Source: JABFSS01 sp964497975
Lineage (GTDB): Bacteria; Patescibacteriota; Gracilibacteria; Peribacterales; Peribacteraceae
Reading direction: 5' to 3'
Length of the DNA stretch: 64,000 nt
NCBI GenBank assembly: GCA_964497975.1
Contig: CAZCFO010000001.1
Span: 310,001-374,000, forward strand
The notes under the pieces: generated by a model
What the model saw: the letters and a program-made list of their open reading frames with translations, nothing else
The model's database searches: none
What the model was told of the DNA's origin: nothing
Position numbers and translations under genes: made by a program
Shown: positions 48,185-55,819 of the stretch, one piece after another
How positions within the stretch are numbered: position 1 is the first letter of the stretch
Layout: each line of letters opens with the position of its first letter

Positions 48185-48916
48185 TCACGCCGCGCGCGGA
48201 GTCGCCCCCGAAAACAGCCGCCTGTACTCCTCCACGGGCATGGCCGTGGGCATGGGCACGTCGTTGGCGGTCCGTTCGGGATGGTTCTGGAGATACGCGG
48301 CCAGCGCGTCCTGCGGCGAGTCGAACCCGATCATGTCCTTGATCTCATCCCCCTGGTTCACGCGATAGATGGTCGTGCAGCGGTCCACGTTCGGGCCCAG
48401 GTAGAAATCCTGATGTTCCCCGTCGGCGCCGTACGCCGTGCGGTGCGACCCGTACGCATGGTGCAGGAGAACATTCCGCGTGCTGCCGTCCTGCATCTTC
48501 ATCGGACGCGTCTGCCCGGCCTGGTATTCGATGGTCACCCCACCGATGTACTGAAGCAGCCCGCCGACCTCCTGCCGCTGGATTTCGGCGTTCACATCGC
48601 GCAAAAGGGATTCCAGGTGCTGCCGGCCGTCCGGCGGGATATTGGGGATGTTCGCACGCGCCCACTCCAGCCGCTGCCGCGCCTGCTGCAACGGAGTGCG
48701 GACGCGTTGATTGAGCTCCTCTTCGGTGTGCTTGATGAGCGACTCGATGTATTCGCGGCCTTCGGCGTCGTTGCGGGGCATCTGCCGTTCCGGCTGTTCC
48801 GTGCGGCGAACCTCGAGTGGCGCCTGTTCCCCTGCCGCTTCCGCCGAGAACCGGAGGAGGCGCGTCTCTCGAAGGGGAGAAGAGAATGCCGGAAAGAAAT
48901 GCGGAAAAAGATTCAT
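48185..48916 (-). CDS. Protein with phage-type InPase-like domain
   Basis: 243 residues. The N-terminal half is helical (GREYIESLIKHTEEELNQRV). The C-terminal half (about 130-230) reads IEYQAGQTRPMKM, HHAYGSHRTAYGADGEHQDF and IGFDSPQDALAAYLQNHPE, the pattern I associate with the small pyrophosphatase-like domain found in phage and mobile-element multidomain proteins. The catalytic role is unproven. Its start overlaps the stop of the upstream gene by four bases. Confidence 0.6.
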   Translation of the reverse strand: MNLFPHFFPAFSSPLRETRLLRFSAEAAGEQAPLEVRRTEQPERQMPRNDAEGREYIESLIKHTEEELNQRVRTPLQQARQRLEWARANIPNIPPDGRQHLESLLRDVNAEIQRQEVGGLLQYIGGVTIEYQAGQTRPMKMQDGSTRNVLLHHAYGSHRTAYGADGEHQDFYLGPNVDRCTTIYRVNQGDEIKDMIGFDSPQDALAAYLQNHPERTANDVPMPTAMPVEEYRRLFSGATPRAA

Positions 48917-49230
48917 AACTTCGAGCGTTGGATTTGGGTCAGAATTCCGTTGATGTCCTTCTCCTCGCTCGCGCGTGAAAGATGCTCGGTATAATTCGTC
49001 ACGCCTTTGACGAACGTGTGCATCGACGACGAGAGGTGCTGCATCGACGCCGCGTGGAGCGTGGAATACCGATCCATCGCCCCGGGCAAAGCGGACCAGT
49101 CGATCTTGCCGTTGTGATGCAGCGCGTCGGTGTTGAACGCGGGCCCGGCGACGCGCATCAGGCTGCTGTAGAGCTCTCCGCCGGAGGCGGGCAGCTTGGG
49201 AACGCGCGGCGGAACGGGTGCGGGGAGCAT
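48913..49230 (-). CDS. Hypothetical 105-residue protein
   Basis: Pro-rich N terminus (MLPAPVPPRVPKLPASGG) followed by a helical region (LHAASMQHLSSSMHTFVKGV). It overlaps the next gene by ATGA, so the pair is translationally coupled. TATACT at 49248-49253 (complement) lies 17 bases before the ATG. No family recognised. Confidence 0.6.
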   Translation of the reverse strand: MLPAPVPPRVPKLPASGGELYSSLMRVAGPAFNTDALHHNGKIDWSALPGAMDRYSTLHAASMQHLSSSMHTFVKGVTNYTEHLSRASEEKDINGILTQIQRSKL

Positions 49231-49287
49231 ATGCGGGTTTCTCCCCAGTATAGCATGTTTATGGCCTCTTTTCACGCGTTTTTGGCG

Positions 49288-49620
49288 CTATTCCACCAGC
49301 AAGGAGACCCTCTGCGTCGACATCTGGAATTCATTCAGGAGGAGGTCACGCACTGCTTCGCGCATGGCGGCCCGATCGCCCGCCTGCTCGATGATCCGCC
49401 TGCACGCGTTGGAACAGTTCAGCCACGCCCGCCGGATCGGAAGGAGTTCCGCGTGCGTCGCTGTGGGCGTCGCGTTGACGGACTGTTCGAGCGCCGAGCG
49501 GCACAGCGCGCGCAGTTCATCCAGAAGGGGTCCCGGCGGCGTCTCCGTCTGTTCCCGCGCGGCAGGCGCGGAGACCGGGGGGAGGGGTGCCCACGACGCC
49601 TCGTAGGCGCGGAGGGGAGG
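49288..49620 (-). CDS. Open frame without a recognisable start
   Basis: A minus-strand frame ends with TAG at 49288-49290 and stays open upstream for more than 400 bases. It reads like a real helical protein near its end (LPIRRAWLNCSNACRRIIEQ, AAMREAVRDLLLNEFQ). Yet there is no ATG, GTG or TTG in a sensible position; the first ATG leaves only about 25 codons. Either the start was lost (a REP unit lies at 49739), a rare start such as CTG is used, or a frameshift is present. The upper limit given here is approximate. Confidence 0.35.
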   Translation of the reverse strand, partial: PPLRAYEASWAPLPPVSAPAAREQTETPPGPLLDELRALCRSALEQSVNATPTATHAELLPIRRAWLNCSNACRRIIEQAGDRAAMREAVRDLLLNEFQMSTQRVSLLVE

Positions 49621-49738
49621 AAAGCGATTGGTTATGAGGAGGGGTGGAAAGTGCGCATGGTGTACGCGACCGCCGCGGCCCTGGCGATTTTCCGGACGAT
49701 TGTTGATGAATACATTCGTTTTTGTTATGTTTATAACA

Positions 49739-49783
49739 TTCCTCGATACACTCGCGCCTCTGCGCGAGCACTCGGAATGACAT
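49739..49783. repeat. REP-like unit upstream of ACT-domain gene
   Basis: Reads CCTCGATACACTCGCGC..GCGCGAGCACTCGGAATGA. Same ends as the 41600 cluster and another variable hairpin (CTCGCGC/GCGCGAG). It ends 4 bases before the next gene. Confidence 0.7.
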
Positions 49784-49784
49784 T

Positions 49785-50435
49785 ATGCTTTCCCTCTCCG
49801 CCATTCTTCCGCAGATCGTTCTGGGCGATCCCCTGCTGCAGTACGGCCTCCAGTACCGGCTCTTCAATCTCACGCAGCTCGCCCGGCATATCCGCCCGCA
49901 CGTGGAAGTGCGCTCGAAAAAGAAGGTCTCCGACAGCGCGATTCTCATGGCGCTCTCGCGGTACCAGAAGCGGCTGCGGAAGATCGCCCCCACGGCAAAG
50001 CAGTTCAAGATTTCCAAGCTGACGGTGCACACGGGCCTCGTGGTCTTCTCCTTCGAAAAAAGCCGGCAGGTGCTCGAGACCGCCAACGCCCTCCATAAGC
50101 TGGTGCTCGACAAAGGCGGTTATCTGACGATCAGCGAGGGCATTTCGGAAGTGACGGTCATCGTGGACCGCGCCTTCGAGCCGGCCATCCGCAAGCACCT
50201 GGGGCGGCGGATTATCTATGAAAACACGAAGATCTCCGCGCTCGCCGTGCACTTCTCGCCCAAATATCTGCCTGTCCCGGGGCTGCTGTGCGTGCTGCTC
50301 CAGCAGATCATGCTGCAGGGCATCAACCTGCAGGAAGTCGCCTCCACGTACACGGAATTCGTCCTGTACATCGACGAAGCCAACACCCAGCTGGCGTTCG
50401 ATACGCTGTACCGGCTGTTTGAGGTGCGCGGCTGA
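49785..50435 (+). CDS. ACT-domain protein of unknown role
   Basis: 216 residues. The N-terminal part (ILPQIVLGDPLLQYGLQ; SDSAILMALSRYQKRL) may be a small DNA- or ligand-binding helical domain. The C-terminal 70 residues (ISALAVHFSPKYLPVPGLL; TEFVLYIDEANTQLAF) have the pattern of an aspartokinase-type ACT domain, which usually binds amino acids. A regulatory role is plausible but unproven. A REP unit replaces the usual promoter region. Confidence 0.65.
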   Translation: MLSLSAILPQIVLGDPLLQYGLQYRLFNLTQLARHIRPHVEVRSKKKVSDSAILMALSRYQKRLRKIAPTAKQFKISKLTVHTGLVVFSFEKSRQVLETANALHKLVLDKGGYLTISEGISEVTVIVDRAFEPAIRKHLGRRIIYENTKISALAVHFSPKYLPVPGLLCVLLQQIMLQGINLQEVASTYTEFVLYIDEANTQLAFDTLYRLFEVRG

Positions 50436-50612
50436 TCAGGCCGCGCGGAACGCGTTCATGATCCCGGCGCGCGCAGCATGAGTCCCTTTCTTCACCACGG
50501 CACTGTCGGATCTCGCATGGCGGCGCAGAACCTCTTCGGTTTTGAGTTTTCCTTTCTGCAAATTTACATCCGCAAGCCGGCGGTGATGTTGGGGGGATGG
50601 GATGGATCGCAT
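50436..50612 (-). CDS. Small basic hypothetical protein, 58 residues
   Basis: Encodes MRSIPSPQHHRRLADV and a basic helical remainder (KTEEVLRRHARSDSAVV). TATGGT ends 6 bases before the ATG, matching the leaderless pattern. It converges exactly on the ACT-domain gene (adjacent stop codons). No family recognised. Confidence 0.45.
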   Translation of the reverse strand: MRSIPSPQHHRRLADVNLQKGKLKTEEVLRRHARSDSAVVKKGTHAARAGIMNAFRAA

Positions 50613-50686
50613 GGCCCAACCATATCTGGGAAAAATTTCTCATCCACCTATTTGCCGACGCATGAAGGTTTGTTGCTTGTAGAACA

Positions 50687-50723
50687 CAAAAAAACCTTGG
50701 ATCCGGACGGACCGAATCCAAGG
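50687..50723 (-). terminator. Rho-independent terminator
   Basis: On the minus strand CCTTGGATTCGG / CCGGATCCAAGG followed by seven T. It closes the 31-residue basic protein gene. Confidence 0.8.
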
Positions 50724-50743
50724 CTGCCTCTTCTCTATTCCGT

Positions 50744-50839
50744 TTACCTGCGGCTCTTCCAGTTGCCTCGCTTCTGAGCTTTGGGCTTCGCCCGGAAACT
50801 CGGACGAGACTTCTGGTTGCCGTTTTTCTTGGTAGCCAT
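50744..50839 (-). CDS. 31-residue highly basic protein
   Basis: Encodes MATKKNGNQKSRPSFRAK and ends KRGNWKSRR; almost half the residues are Lys, Arg, Asn or Gln. It has a strong Shine-Dalgarno (AGGAGG) 8 bases before the ATG and a good terminator. Such a short basic peptide may be ribosome- or nucleic-acid-associated (similar in character to bTHX). A candidate promoter lies about 100 bases upstream (TTGCCT, 17 bases, AATACT on the minus strand near 50940-50970). Confidence 0.6.
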   Translation of the reverse strand: MATKKNGNQKSRPSFRAKPKAQKRGNWKSRR

Positions 50840-51046
50840 GTCTGGCCTCCTGAAAGAGTGGTGATGGGAACAGGGAAGAAAAAGATGATCGATTCGAGCA
50901 CCTGTCTCTTCTCTGCCGCAGCGTTGGAAAGGAGCGAAAAAGCGCAGCAGTATTCAGAGATAGGCAACGTGAGGCAATCGTGTTATTGCAGTAGTACGAC
51001 TTTTTGCTTTATGAAAGCCAAAAAATTACCCTCTGACAATTAATCG

Positions 51047-51074
51047 TTGCATCCCTATTTTTGATCCTTAGAAT
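51047..51074 (+). promoter_or_regulatory. Promoter of the 178-residue ORF
   Basis: TTGCAT at 51047-51052, a 16-base spacer, TAGAAT at 51069-51074. The ATG is 26 bases further, so a short leader is expected. Confidence 0.6.
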
Positions 51075-51100
51075 TCCGCAAATTTCTTCCCCACCATTCC

Positions 51101-51637
51101 ATGAAAAAACTCGCCGAAAATGCTCAGATTACGGAAGGACTCGAAGGACGTGAAGCATCTCTGGAAGCACAGCTGCAGACTATTCAGCGCCAGCTTTCCC
51201 TCGTAAAGAAGGAGATGCAGACGGTCGCGGCAGATACGGACAGAACCGAAGTAAGTCTGGACGGCAAAATGGTAAGTCCCGCTCTGGAGGGAAACCGTTC
51301 GAATTCCTACAGGGGCAAGCGCGCCGACACACAGAGACTCCGCGGCCGCCGGAGCATGAACGATTCTGATGGACGAGTCGCCGTCACCGAGACAAAGAGA
51401 GCTGCACGGCAGCAAGGAAACCTTGGCGAGCAGCTCGGTGCAATACTGGAAGAAATGGACCGCGAGGGCACGGGCACGGTTGATACCGAAACGGCGAATG
51501 GCCAGGAGGGTGCAGAGGACATGAATGCAGTCCATTCCAACGGCACGTACCAGAAGCCGGTGAAGAAGCTGGATCACCGTGCGACTTTCGCTGAACTGAA
51601 GGACCGCTGGGCCGACATGGACGGCACGCAGCAATAA
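51101..51637 (+). CDS. Hypothetical coiled-coil protein
   Basis: 178 residues. A coiled coil covers about residues 10-50 (LEGREASLEAQLQTIQRQL), then a basic Arg/Ser-rich middle (YRGKRADTQRLRGRRSMND) and an acidic C-terminal half. No family recognised. It has its own promoter and a clean terminator and so is a single-gene transcript. Confidence 0.65.
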   Translation: MKKLAENAQITEGLEGREASLEAQLQTIQRQLSLVKKEMQTVAADTDRTEVSLDGKMVSPALEGNRSNSYRGKRADTQRLRGRRSMNDSDGRVAVTETKRAARQQGNLGEQLGAILEEMDREGTGTVDTETANGQEGAEDMNAVHSNGTYQKPVKKLDHRATFAELKDRWADMDGTQQ

Positions 51638-51650
51638 AGCAGCATCAGAA

Positions 51651-51676
51651 ACCCGCCCTCACCGGCGGGTTTTTTG
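51651..51676 (+). terminator. Rho-independent terminator
   Basis: ACCCGCC-CTCACC-GGCGGGT followed by a T tract. Ends the coiled-coil protein transcript. Confidence 0.85.
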
Positions 51677-51696
51677 TGCTCGGGTACAATTGTTGA

Positions 51697-52677
51697 ATGG
51701 AGAACAACAAGCGCATCGCCCAGGCATTCCGCCAGATCGCGGCGCTGCTCGATGAGCAGGGGGTCGCCTTCAAGCCCGCCGCGTACCGGAAGGCCGCGAC
51801 GACGGTGGAGGAATACGCGGGAGACATCTGCTCGATAAAAGAGGTGAAGGAACTCCGGAAGCTCTCCGGCATCGGCGAGGCCACGGCCGGCAAGATCCGG
51901 GAATTCTGCGATACGGGCCGCATGAAGCACCTGGAGGAACTGATGGCCGCGCAGGGCGGGCTCTCCGCGGCATTGATGGAGATCGAGGGGCTCGGTCCCA
52001 AGCGCGTGCGCGTGCTGCAGAAGGAGCTGGGCATTTCGACGGTGGAGCAGCTGGTGGAAGCCGCCACGAAGGGGAAGTTGAATGGGCTCCCGGGATTTTC
52101 GGACGTGATGGAGAAGAAGATCCTGGAGAATGCCGGGCGCGTGAACGAGCGCCTGCGCCGGTTCACGATCGAGGAGGTGACGCTGGACGTGGAGCGGATC
52201 CTGGCCGCGATCCGGAAGGTGAAGGGCGTGGAGCGGTGCGAGCCCGCGGGATCGTACCGCCGCGGCAAAGCGACCGTGGGCGACGTGGATATCGCCGTGG
52301 TGACGAAGAATCCCAAGGACGTGTCGGAAGCCGTGGGCAAGCTCCCCATCGTGCGCAACGTGGTGGCGCAGGGCGACACGAAGATTTCATTCGACGTTGT
52401 GCTGCGATCCAAAGAAGCGCTGCGCGTGGACGTGCGGTTCGTGACGGCCGACCAGTGGGGCTCCGCACTCCTCTACTTCACCGGCGACAAGGAGCACAAC
52501 ATCGCGCTGCGGAAGATCGCCATCGGGAAGGGGTGGAAGCTGAATGAATACGGACTCTTTGAGGGGGAGAAGGTGCTGGCCTCAAAAGAGGAGGTGGATA
52601 TTTACCGGGCTTTGGGATTGCCCTGGATCGAGCCAAAAGAACGGACGGGAAGGCTGCCCGACGTTCTGCCGTTTTGA
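51697..52677 (+). CDS. DNA polymerase X family protein without PHP domain
   Basis: Repair polymerase of 326 residues. Helix-hairpin-helix segments (LRKLSGIGEATAGKIREF; LMEIEGLGPKRVRVLQ) precede the nucleotidyltransferase core with AGSYRRGKATVGDVDIAV (metal aspartates) and RVDVRFV. The C-terminal PHP exonuclease domain of many bacterial PolX proteins is absent. TACAAT ends 6 bases before the ATG. Confidence 0.9.
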   Translation: MENNKRIAQAFRQIAALLDEQGVAFKPAAYRKAATTVEEYAGDICSIKEVKELRKLSGIGEATAGKIREFCDTGRMKHLEELMAAQGGLSAALMEIEGLGPKRVRVLQKELGISTVEQLVEAATKGKLNGLPGFSDVMEKKILENAGRVNERLRRFTIEEVTLDVERILAAIRKVKGVERCEPAGSYRRGKATVGDVDIAVVTKNPKDVSEAVGKLPIVRNVVAQGDTKISFDVVLRSKEALRVDVRFVTADQWGSALLYFTGDKEHNIALRKIAIGKGWKLNEYGLFEGEKVLASKEEVDIYRALGLPWIEPKERTGRLPDVLPF

Positions 52678-52719
52678 GGTTTGGATGGCCCGTGATGATG
52701 TACAATCCGCCAGCCTCGC

Positions 52720-52810
52720 GGAGAGATGGCCGAGTGGTCGAAGGCGCGCGACTCGAAATCGCGTAACCCCCAAAAGGGGTTCGAGGGTTCGAATCCCTCT
52801 CTCTCCGCCA
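52720..52810 (+). tRNA. tRNA-Ser (anticodon CGA)
   Basis: Acceptor GGAGAGA / TCTCTCC, discriminator G and encoded CCA. Anticodon loop CTCGAAA gives CGA, reading UCG. A long variable arm (AACCCCCAAAAGGGGTT) and the T arm GAGGG-TTCGAAT-CCCTC are present. An extended -10 (TGTACAAT) lies just upstream. Confidence 0.97.
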
Positions 52811-52967
52811 TTTTGTTACGAATTGACGGAATAACGAAAATTCATGGTTTTCGGGGCTTTATCAGCCTCCAAAAATGCTGTTTTTTGGCTTCTGTATGCG
52901 AAATACAATGATTTCAGGCTCCTGAACTGCTTCTCGGCAACCCGCTTCAACGTCGACCAAATTAGCC
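52811..52967. other. Gene-free AT-richer stretch
   Basis: Between the tRNA and the histone-like gene promoter. I see no convincing gene, hairpin or word array, only a poor run of 7-base-like words at 52815-52845. Confidence 0.5.
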
Positions 52968-52995
52968 TTGCGGGCCGTTTTGAGGCCCCTACAAT
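52968..52995 (+). promoter_or_regulatory. Promoter of the histone-like gene
   Basis: TTGCGG at 52968-52973, a 16-base spacer, TACAAT at 52990-52995. The ATG is 30 bases downstream, giving a short leader without a Shine-Dalgarno. Confidence 0.5.
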
Positions 52996-53025
52996 CCTGC
53001 CTGTCTACTTCTTTACCCCATTTCT

Positions 53026-53196
53026 ATGAGTTACGTAGTCGCTTCCGCGATCAAGGACATGCTCAAGAAGCTCGGCATGATGACGGCCGGCGATTTCCCC
53101 GAGGCCGCTTCGGCTGCCATGGAGGAAATGTGCAAGAAGGCTGCCGCACGCGCCAAGGACAACGGCCGCGTCACGGTCCGCCCTTGCGATCTGTAA
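53026..53196 (+). CDS. Histone-fold mini-protein (bacterial histone-like)
   Basis: 56 residues: a short N-terminal helix (VVASAIKDMLKKLGMM), a long central helix ending AARAKDN, then GRVTVRPCDL at the C terminus. The RAK-NGR-TV-P-DL ending is the loop-2/alpha-3 signature of the histone fold seen in archaeal and some bacterial histones; the last helix is very short. It probably binds DNA as a dimer. It has its own promoter and terminator. Confidence 0.68.
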   Translation: MSYVVASAIKDMLKKLGMMTAGDFPEAASAAMEEMCKKAAARAKDNGRVTVRPCDL

Positions 53197-53220
53197 TCTG
53201 AAGATTGCATGTACGAAAGA

Positions 53221-53245
53221 GCCCTCCCTCGCGGAGGGTTTTTTC
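53221..53245 (+). terminator. Rho-independent terminator
   Basis: CCCTCC-CTCGC-GGAGGG followed by six T, 25 bases after the histone-like stop codon. It also sits at the end of the convergent gene. Confidence 0.85.
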
Positions 53246-53246
53246 G

Positions 53247-53786
53247 TTACGCGGAAAGTTCCCTCTGCGGCTCCTCCGCGACCTGTACGCGACGGAAAAG
53301 AACGGCGAATTTCTTCCGGGCAATGCCGGACACCGGAAGATCCTTCTTGAGTTCCTGCATTTCCTCCGGCGAAAGCTCCGTGTATTCCCGGACGCGGGGC
53401 GGCCGTTTTTGATACTTCTGCAGCGGTCCTTGGGCTTCGACCATGCGGCTCTTGTACCGCGGACTCATGTGGATGGCGTCCAGCTCGCCGGGCGCCAGCG
53501 TCTTCATATCCACGGGAATCCCCGCCGCGAACAGACGGTTCTTGATCTCGCTCTCCTCCCGCATGTACACGCTCACCGGCACGCCCAGGGGCAGGAGGTC
53601 GTAGTCCTCGATGCAAAGATCGGACTCGGCGCCGGTCTGGAGATTTTTCACGGTGATCGTTCCCCCCTCCTCACCACCCGACATCACCTGCACCCAGTTT
53701 CCATCGGCCCCCTCCTGCAGGTAGAGGACTTGCAAGGGTTCCGGCAGATATCGCGGCCGCTGCGGTCCGCTCTCATGCATCGTCAT
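53247..53786 (-). CDS. Hypothetical 179-residue protein
   Basis: Soluble alpha/beta protein (VLYLQEGADGNWVQVMSGG; YDLLPLGVPVSVYM) with a basic, helical C-terminal part (SPRYKSRMVEAQGPLQKYQK). No family recognised. TACATT ends 6 bases before the ATG. It lies downstream of prfB on the same strand, separated by a REP unit. Confidence 0.6.
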   Translation of the reverse strand: MTMHESGPQRPRYLPEPLQVLYLQEGADGNWVQVMSGGEEGGTITVKNLQTGAESDLCIEDYDLLPLGVPVSVYMREESEIKNRLFAAGIPVDMKTLAPGELDAIHMSPRYKSRMVEAQGPLQKYQKRPPRVREYTELSPEEMQELKKDLPVSGIARKKFAVLFRRVQVAEEPQRELSA

Positions 53787-53856
53787 GGAGAAAATGTACG
53801 GTACGATTCCGGATTGTCAATTTTCCTTTACTGCCCTTCCCTCGCCTGCCGCTTGA

Positions 53857-53902
53857 TGCCTCGATACGCTCATTGCTTCGCAATGAGCTACTCGGCATGA
53901 CA
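53857..53902. repeat. REP-like unit after prfB
   Basis: Reads GCCTCGATACGCTCATTGC-TTC-GCAATGAGCTACTCGGCATGACA. Same ends as the other units with a different hairpin (CTCATTGC/GCAATGAG). It starts right at the prfB stop. Confidence 0.8.
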
Positions 53903-53903
53903 A

Positions 53904-54990
53904 CTACGTTCGCGATAACCTTTTTAATTCTGCATCGACGAACATCTGGATATCGCCGTCCAGGACGCCGGCGGTGTCGCTTGTTTCCGCATTCGTGCGC
54001 AGGTCTTTGACCATCTGATAGGGATGGAGGACGTAGCTGCGGATCTGCTGCCCGAAGTCGGCGCTCTGCGTGGCGCCTTTGAGATCCTTCTTCTGTTCGA
54101 GTTCTTCGGTGCGCTTCTTCTCGAGCAGCTTGGCGCGAAGGAGGTTCATCGCCTGCATGCGGTTCTGCAGCTGCGAGCGTTCGGTCTGGCAGGCAACGAC
54201 GATGTTCGTGGGGATGTGCGTGATGCGGATGGCCGATTCGACTTTGTTGACGTTCTGGCCGCCCGCGCCGCCGCTGCGGAAAGTATCGACGCGCAGGTCG
54301 TTGGGATTGATGTCGATCTCTTTGGTCTCCGCGATTTCCGGGAGCACTTCGACCAGCGCGAAGCTCGTCTGCCGCAGGCCCTTGGCGCCGAAGGGGGAAA
54401 TGCGGACGAGGCGGTGCGTCCCCTTTTCGCACTTGAGGTTCCCGTACGCCATCTCGCCCGTCACGTGAAACGTCGCGGTCTTGATGCCGGCCTCCTGGCC
54501 GTCGGTTTTTTCGAGGAGGTTGGTTTTCCATCCCTGCCGCTCCGCGTAGCGCAGGTACATCCTGGCGAGCATCGCCGCCCAGTCCTGCGCCTCCGTGCCC
54601 CCGGCGCCGCCGCTCAGCGTGAGATAGCAATTGCATGCGTCGAATTCGCCGCCCAGGTAGAGCTGCGTTTCCTGCTCCTTCCACCGCTTTTCGATGGCAT
54701 CGGCCTGCGACTGCAGTTCGGGCAGATCGGCCTCGGAAGACATCTTCGCGAGCTCGATCAGCTCCGTGAGCTCCGCGGCGATCGCCGTCATCGGCTCCCA
54801 CTGCTTGCGGAGCGCCTTGAGCTTGGTGAAGAGCGTCTGGGCGCGTTTTTGATCGGACCAGATGCCGGGGTCGGTGGTCTCGAGCTCCAGGTCCGCGATC
54901 TGTTTGGGAATTCCCTTTCCCTCAAAGAGAGTCCTTGCCCGTGTTCACGGCCGATTGCAGTTCGTTGAGTTTCTGCAGAAGTTCGTCCAC
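53904..54990 (-). CDS. prfB: Peptide chain release factor 2, programmed +1 frameshift
   Basis: Recognises UAA and UGA. A GTG at 54990 opens VDELLQKLNELQSAVNTGKD-S-L and meets TGA at 54922-54924. Shifting +1 at CTT-T (54925-54927) continues with EGKGIPKQIADLELE and the rest of RF2. Total about 361 residues, close to the family norm. AAGGA lies four bases before the slip codon, as in the classical site. The GGQ motif is in FRSGGAGGQNVNKVES. An ATG inside the second frame would give a truncated protein and was rejected. UGA must therefore be a stop here. Confidence 0.92.
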
Positions 54991-55072
54991 AGGAAAGGGG
55001 GTAGGAAAGCAGGGGCATCGTAGCAGGTGGGAGCAGAGATCGCACGGAGGTGGGTATCGGAAATACTCTGAC

Positions 55073-55142
55073 CGAATTATGAATGACGAATAACGAATTC
55101 TCGTTAGAAAATATTCATAATTTCATAATTCGTAATTCGTCA
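55073..55142. repeat. Word-array palindrome, 7-base words
   Basis: Left arm CGAATTA, TGAATGA, CGAATAA, CGAATTC; right arm ATTCATA, ATTTCATA, ATTCGTA, ATTCGTC. ATTACGA family. Between prfB and the PilN-like gene. Confidence 0.85.
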
Positions 55143-55174
55143 TCAGAGCAAGTGAAACGACCGCCGGGGTGCCC

Positions 55175-55203
55175 TTCCAAAAAGCGCCTTTCTGCTCTAT
55201 AAT
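55175..55203 (+). promoter_or_regulatory. Promoter of the PilN/PilO-like operon
   Basis: TTCCAA at 55175-55180, a 17-base spacer and TATAAT at 55198-55203, 19 bases before the ATG at 55223. Confidence 0.55.
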
Positions 55204-55222
55204 ATAAGGAAAACCCAAAACC

Positions 55223-55819
55223 ATGACCGAGCTCACCTCACTGCCGCCGCGCCCCGCGTTCTCCGCCGTTCTCTGGCGCGTCGCCTGGCCGTTCTTCCTG
55301 TTCTGCGGGGTGCTGCTGTCGCTGCTCGCGCTCTCGTGGACCCTGTTGCTTCCCCGCTACACGCGGATTGACGTGGGGGGCACGCTGCGCAGCGCTGAGG
55401 GCATCGAACAGTACCGCAGCGAGCTGGCCGCGCAGATCGCGGCGAAGGAGGAGGAGCGCCGTCAGATGGTGCTGGCGGTCCACGATCCCTCGTATGACGC
55501 CCTCAAGGACCATCGCCGGCAGCGCGTGCCGCTGGAAGCGATGATGTCCGCGCTGATCGAGTACGGCAAAACGACGATGGGCGACGAGGCGACCGTGCAC
55601 TGGAGCGGCTTTGACTATGACCCCGCCGCCAAGACGCTCGTGATCCGCGGCGACATCCGCGACGCCGGCGCTCGGAGCATGACGATGCTCGCGCAGTTCG
55701 CGGACTCGCTCCACGCGGTTCCCTTCGTCGCATCCGTGACCGTTCCGCCGTACGGACGCGAGGACGATCCGAGAGTCGGCTTCCGGTCCCCCTTCGTCAT
55801 CACCCTTACCCTGCAATGA
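55223..55819 (+). CDS. PilN/PilO-like type IV pilus assembly protein
   Basis: 198 residues: one membrane helix near 20-45 (WPFFLFCGVLLSLLALSWTL), a short coiled coil (AAQIAAKEEERRQMVLA), and a ferredoxin-like C-terminal domain (KTLVIRGDIRDAGARSM). The layout matches inner-membrane PilN/PilO components. It overlaps the next gene by ATGA, so the two are coupled. No other pilus genes are in the window, so the assignment rests on architecture only. Confidence 0.6.
   Translation: MTELTSLPPRPAFSAVLWRVAWPFFLFCGVLLSLLALSWTLLLPRYTRIDVGGTLRSAEGIEQYRSELAAQIAAKEEERRQMVLAVHDPSYDALKDHRRQRVPLEAMMSALIEYGKTTMGDEATVHWSGFDYDPAAKTLVIRGDIRDAGARSMTMLAQFADSLHAVPFVASVTVPPYGREDDPRVGFRSPFVITLTLQ

Noticed and set aside
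48982..50022. A 346-codon plus-strand frame
   Set aside because: It crosses three better supported features (the 105-residue gene, a REP unit and the start of the ACT-domain gene) and has no promoter or family match.
53857..53902. A duplicated prfB end beyond the REP unit, as for ahcY and guaA
   Set aside because: A weak IKRQAREGQ-stop reading exists near 53835, but it matches the prfB ending too poorly to claim.
54780..54990. RF2 starting at the internal ATG near 54791
   Set aside because: It would drop the conserved N-terminal domain. The frame before it plus a +1 shift at CTT-TGA restores full length.
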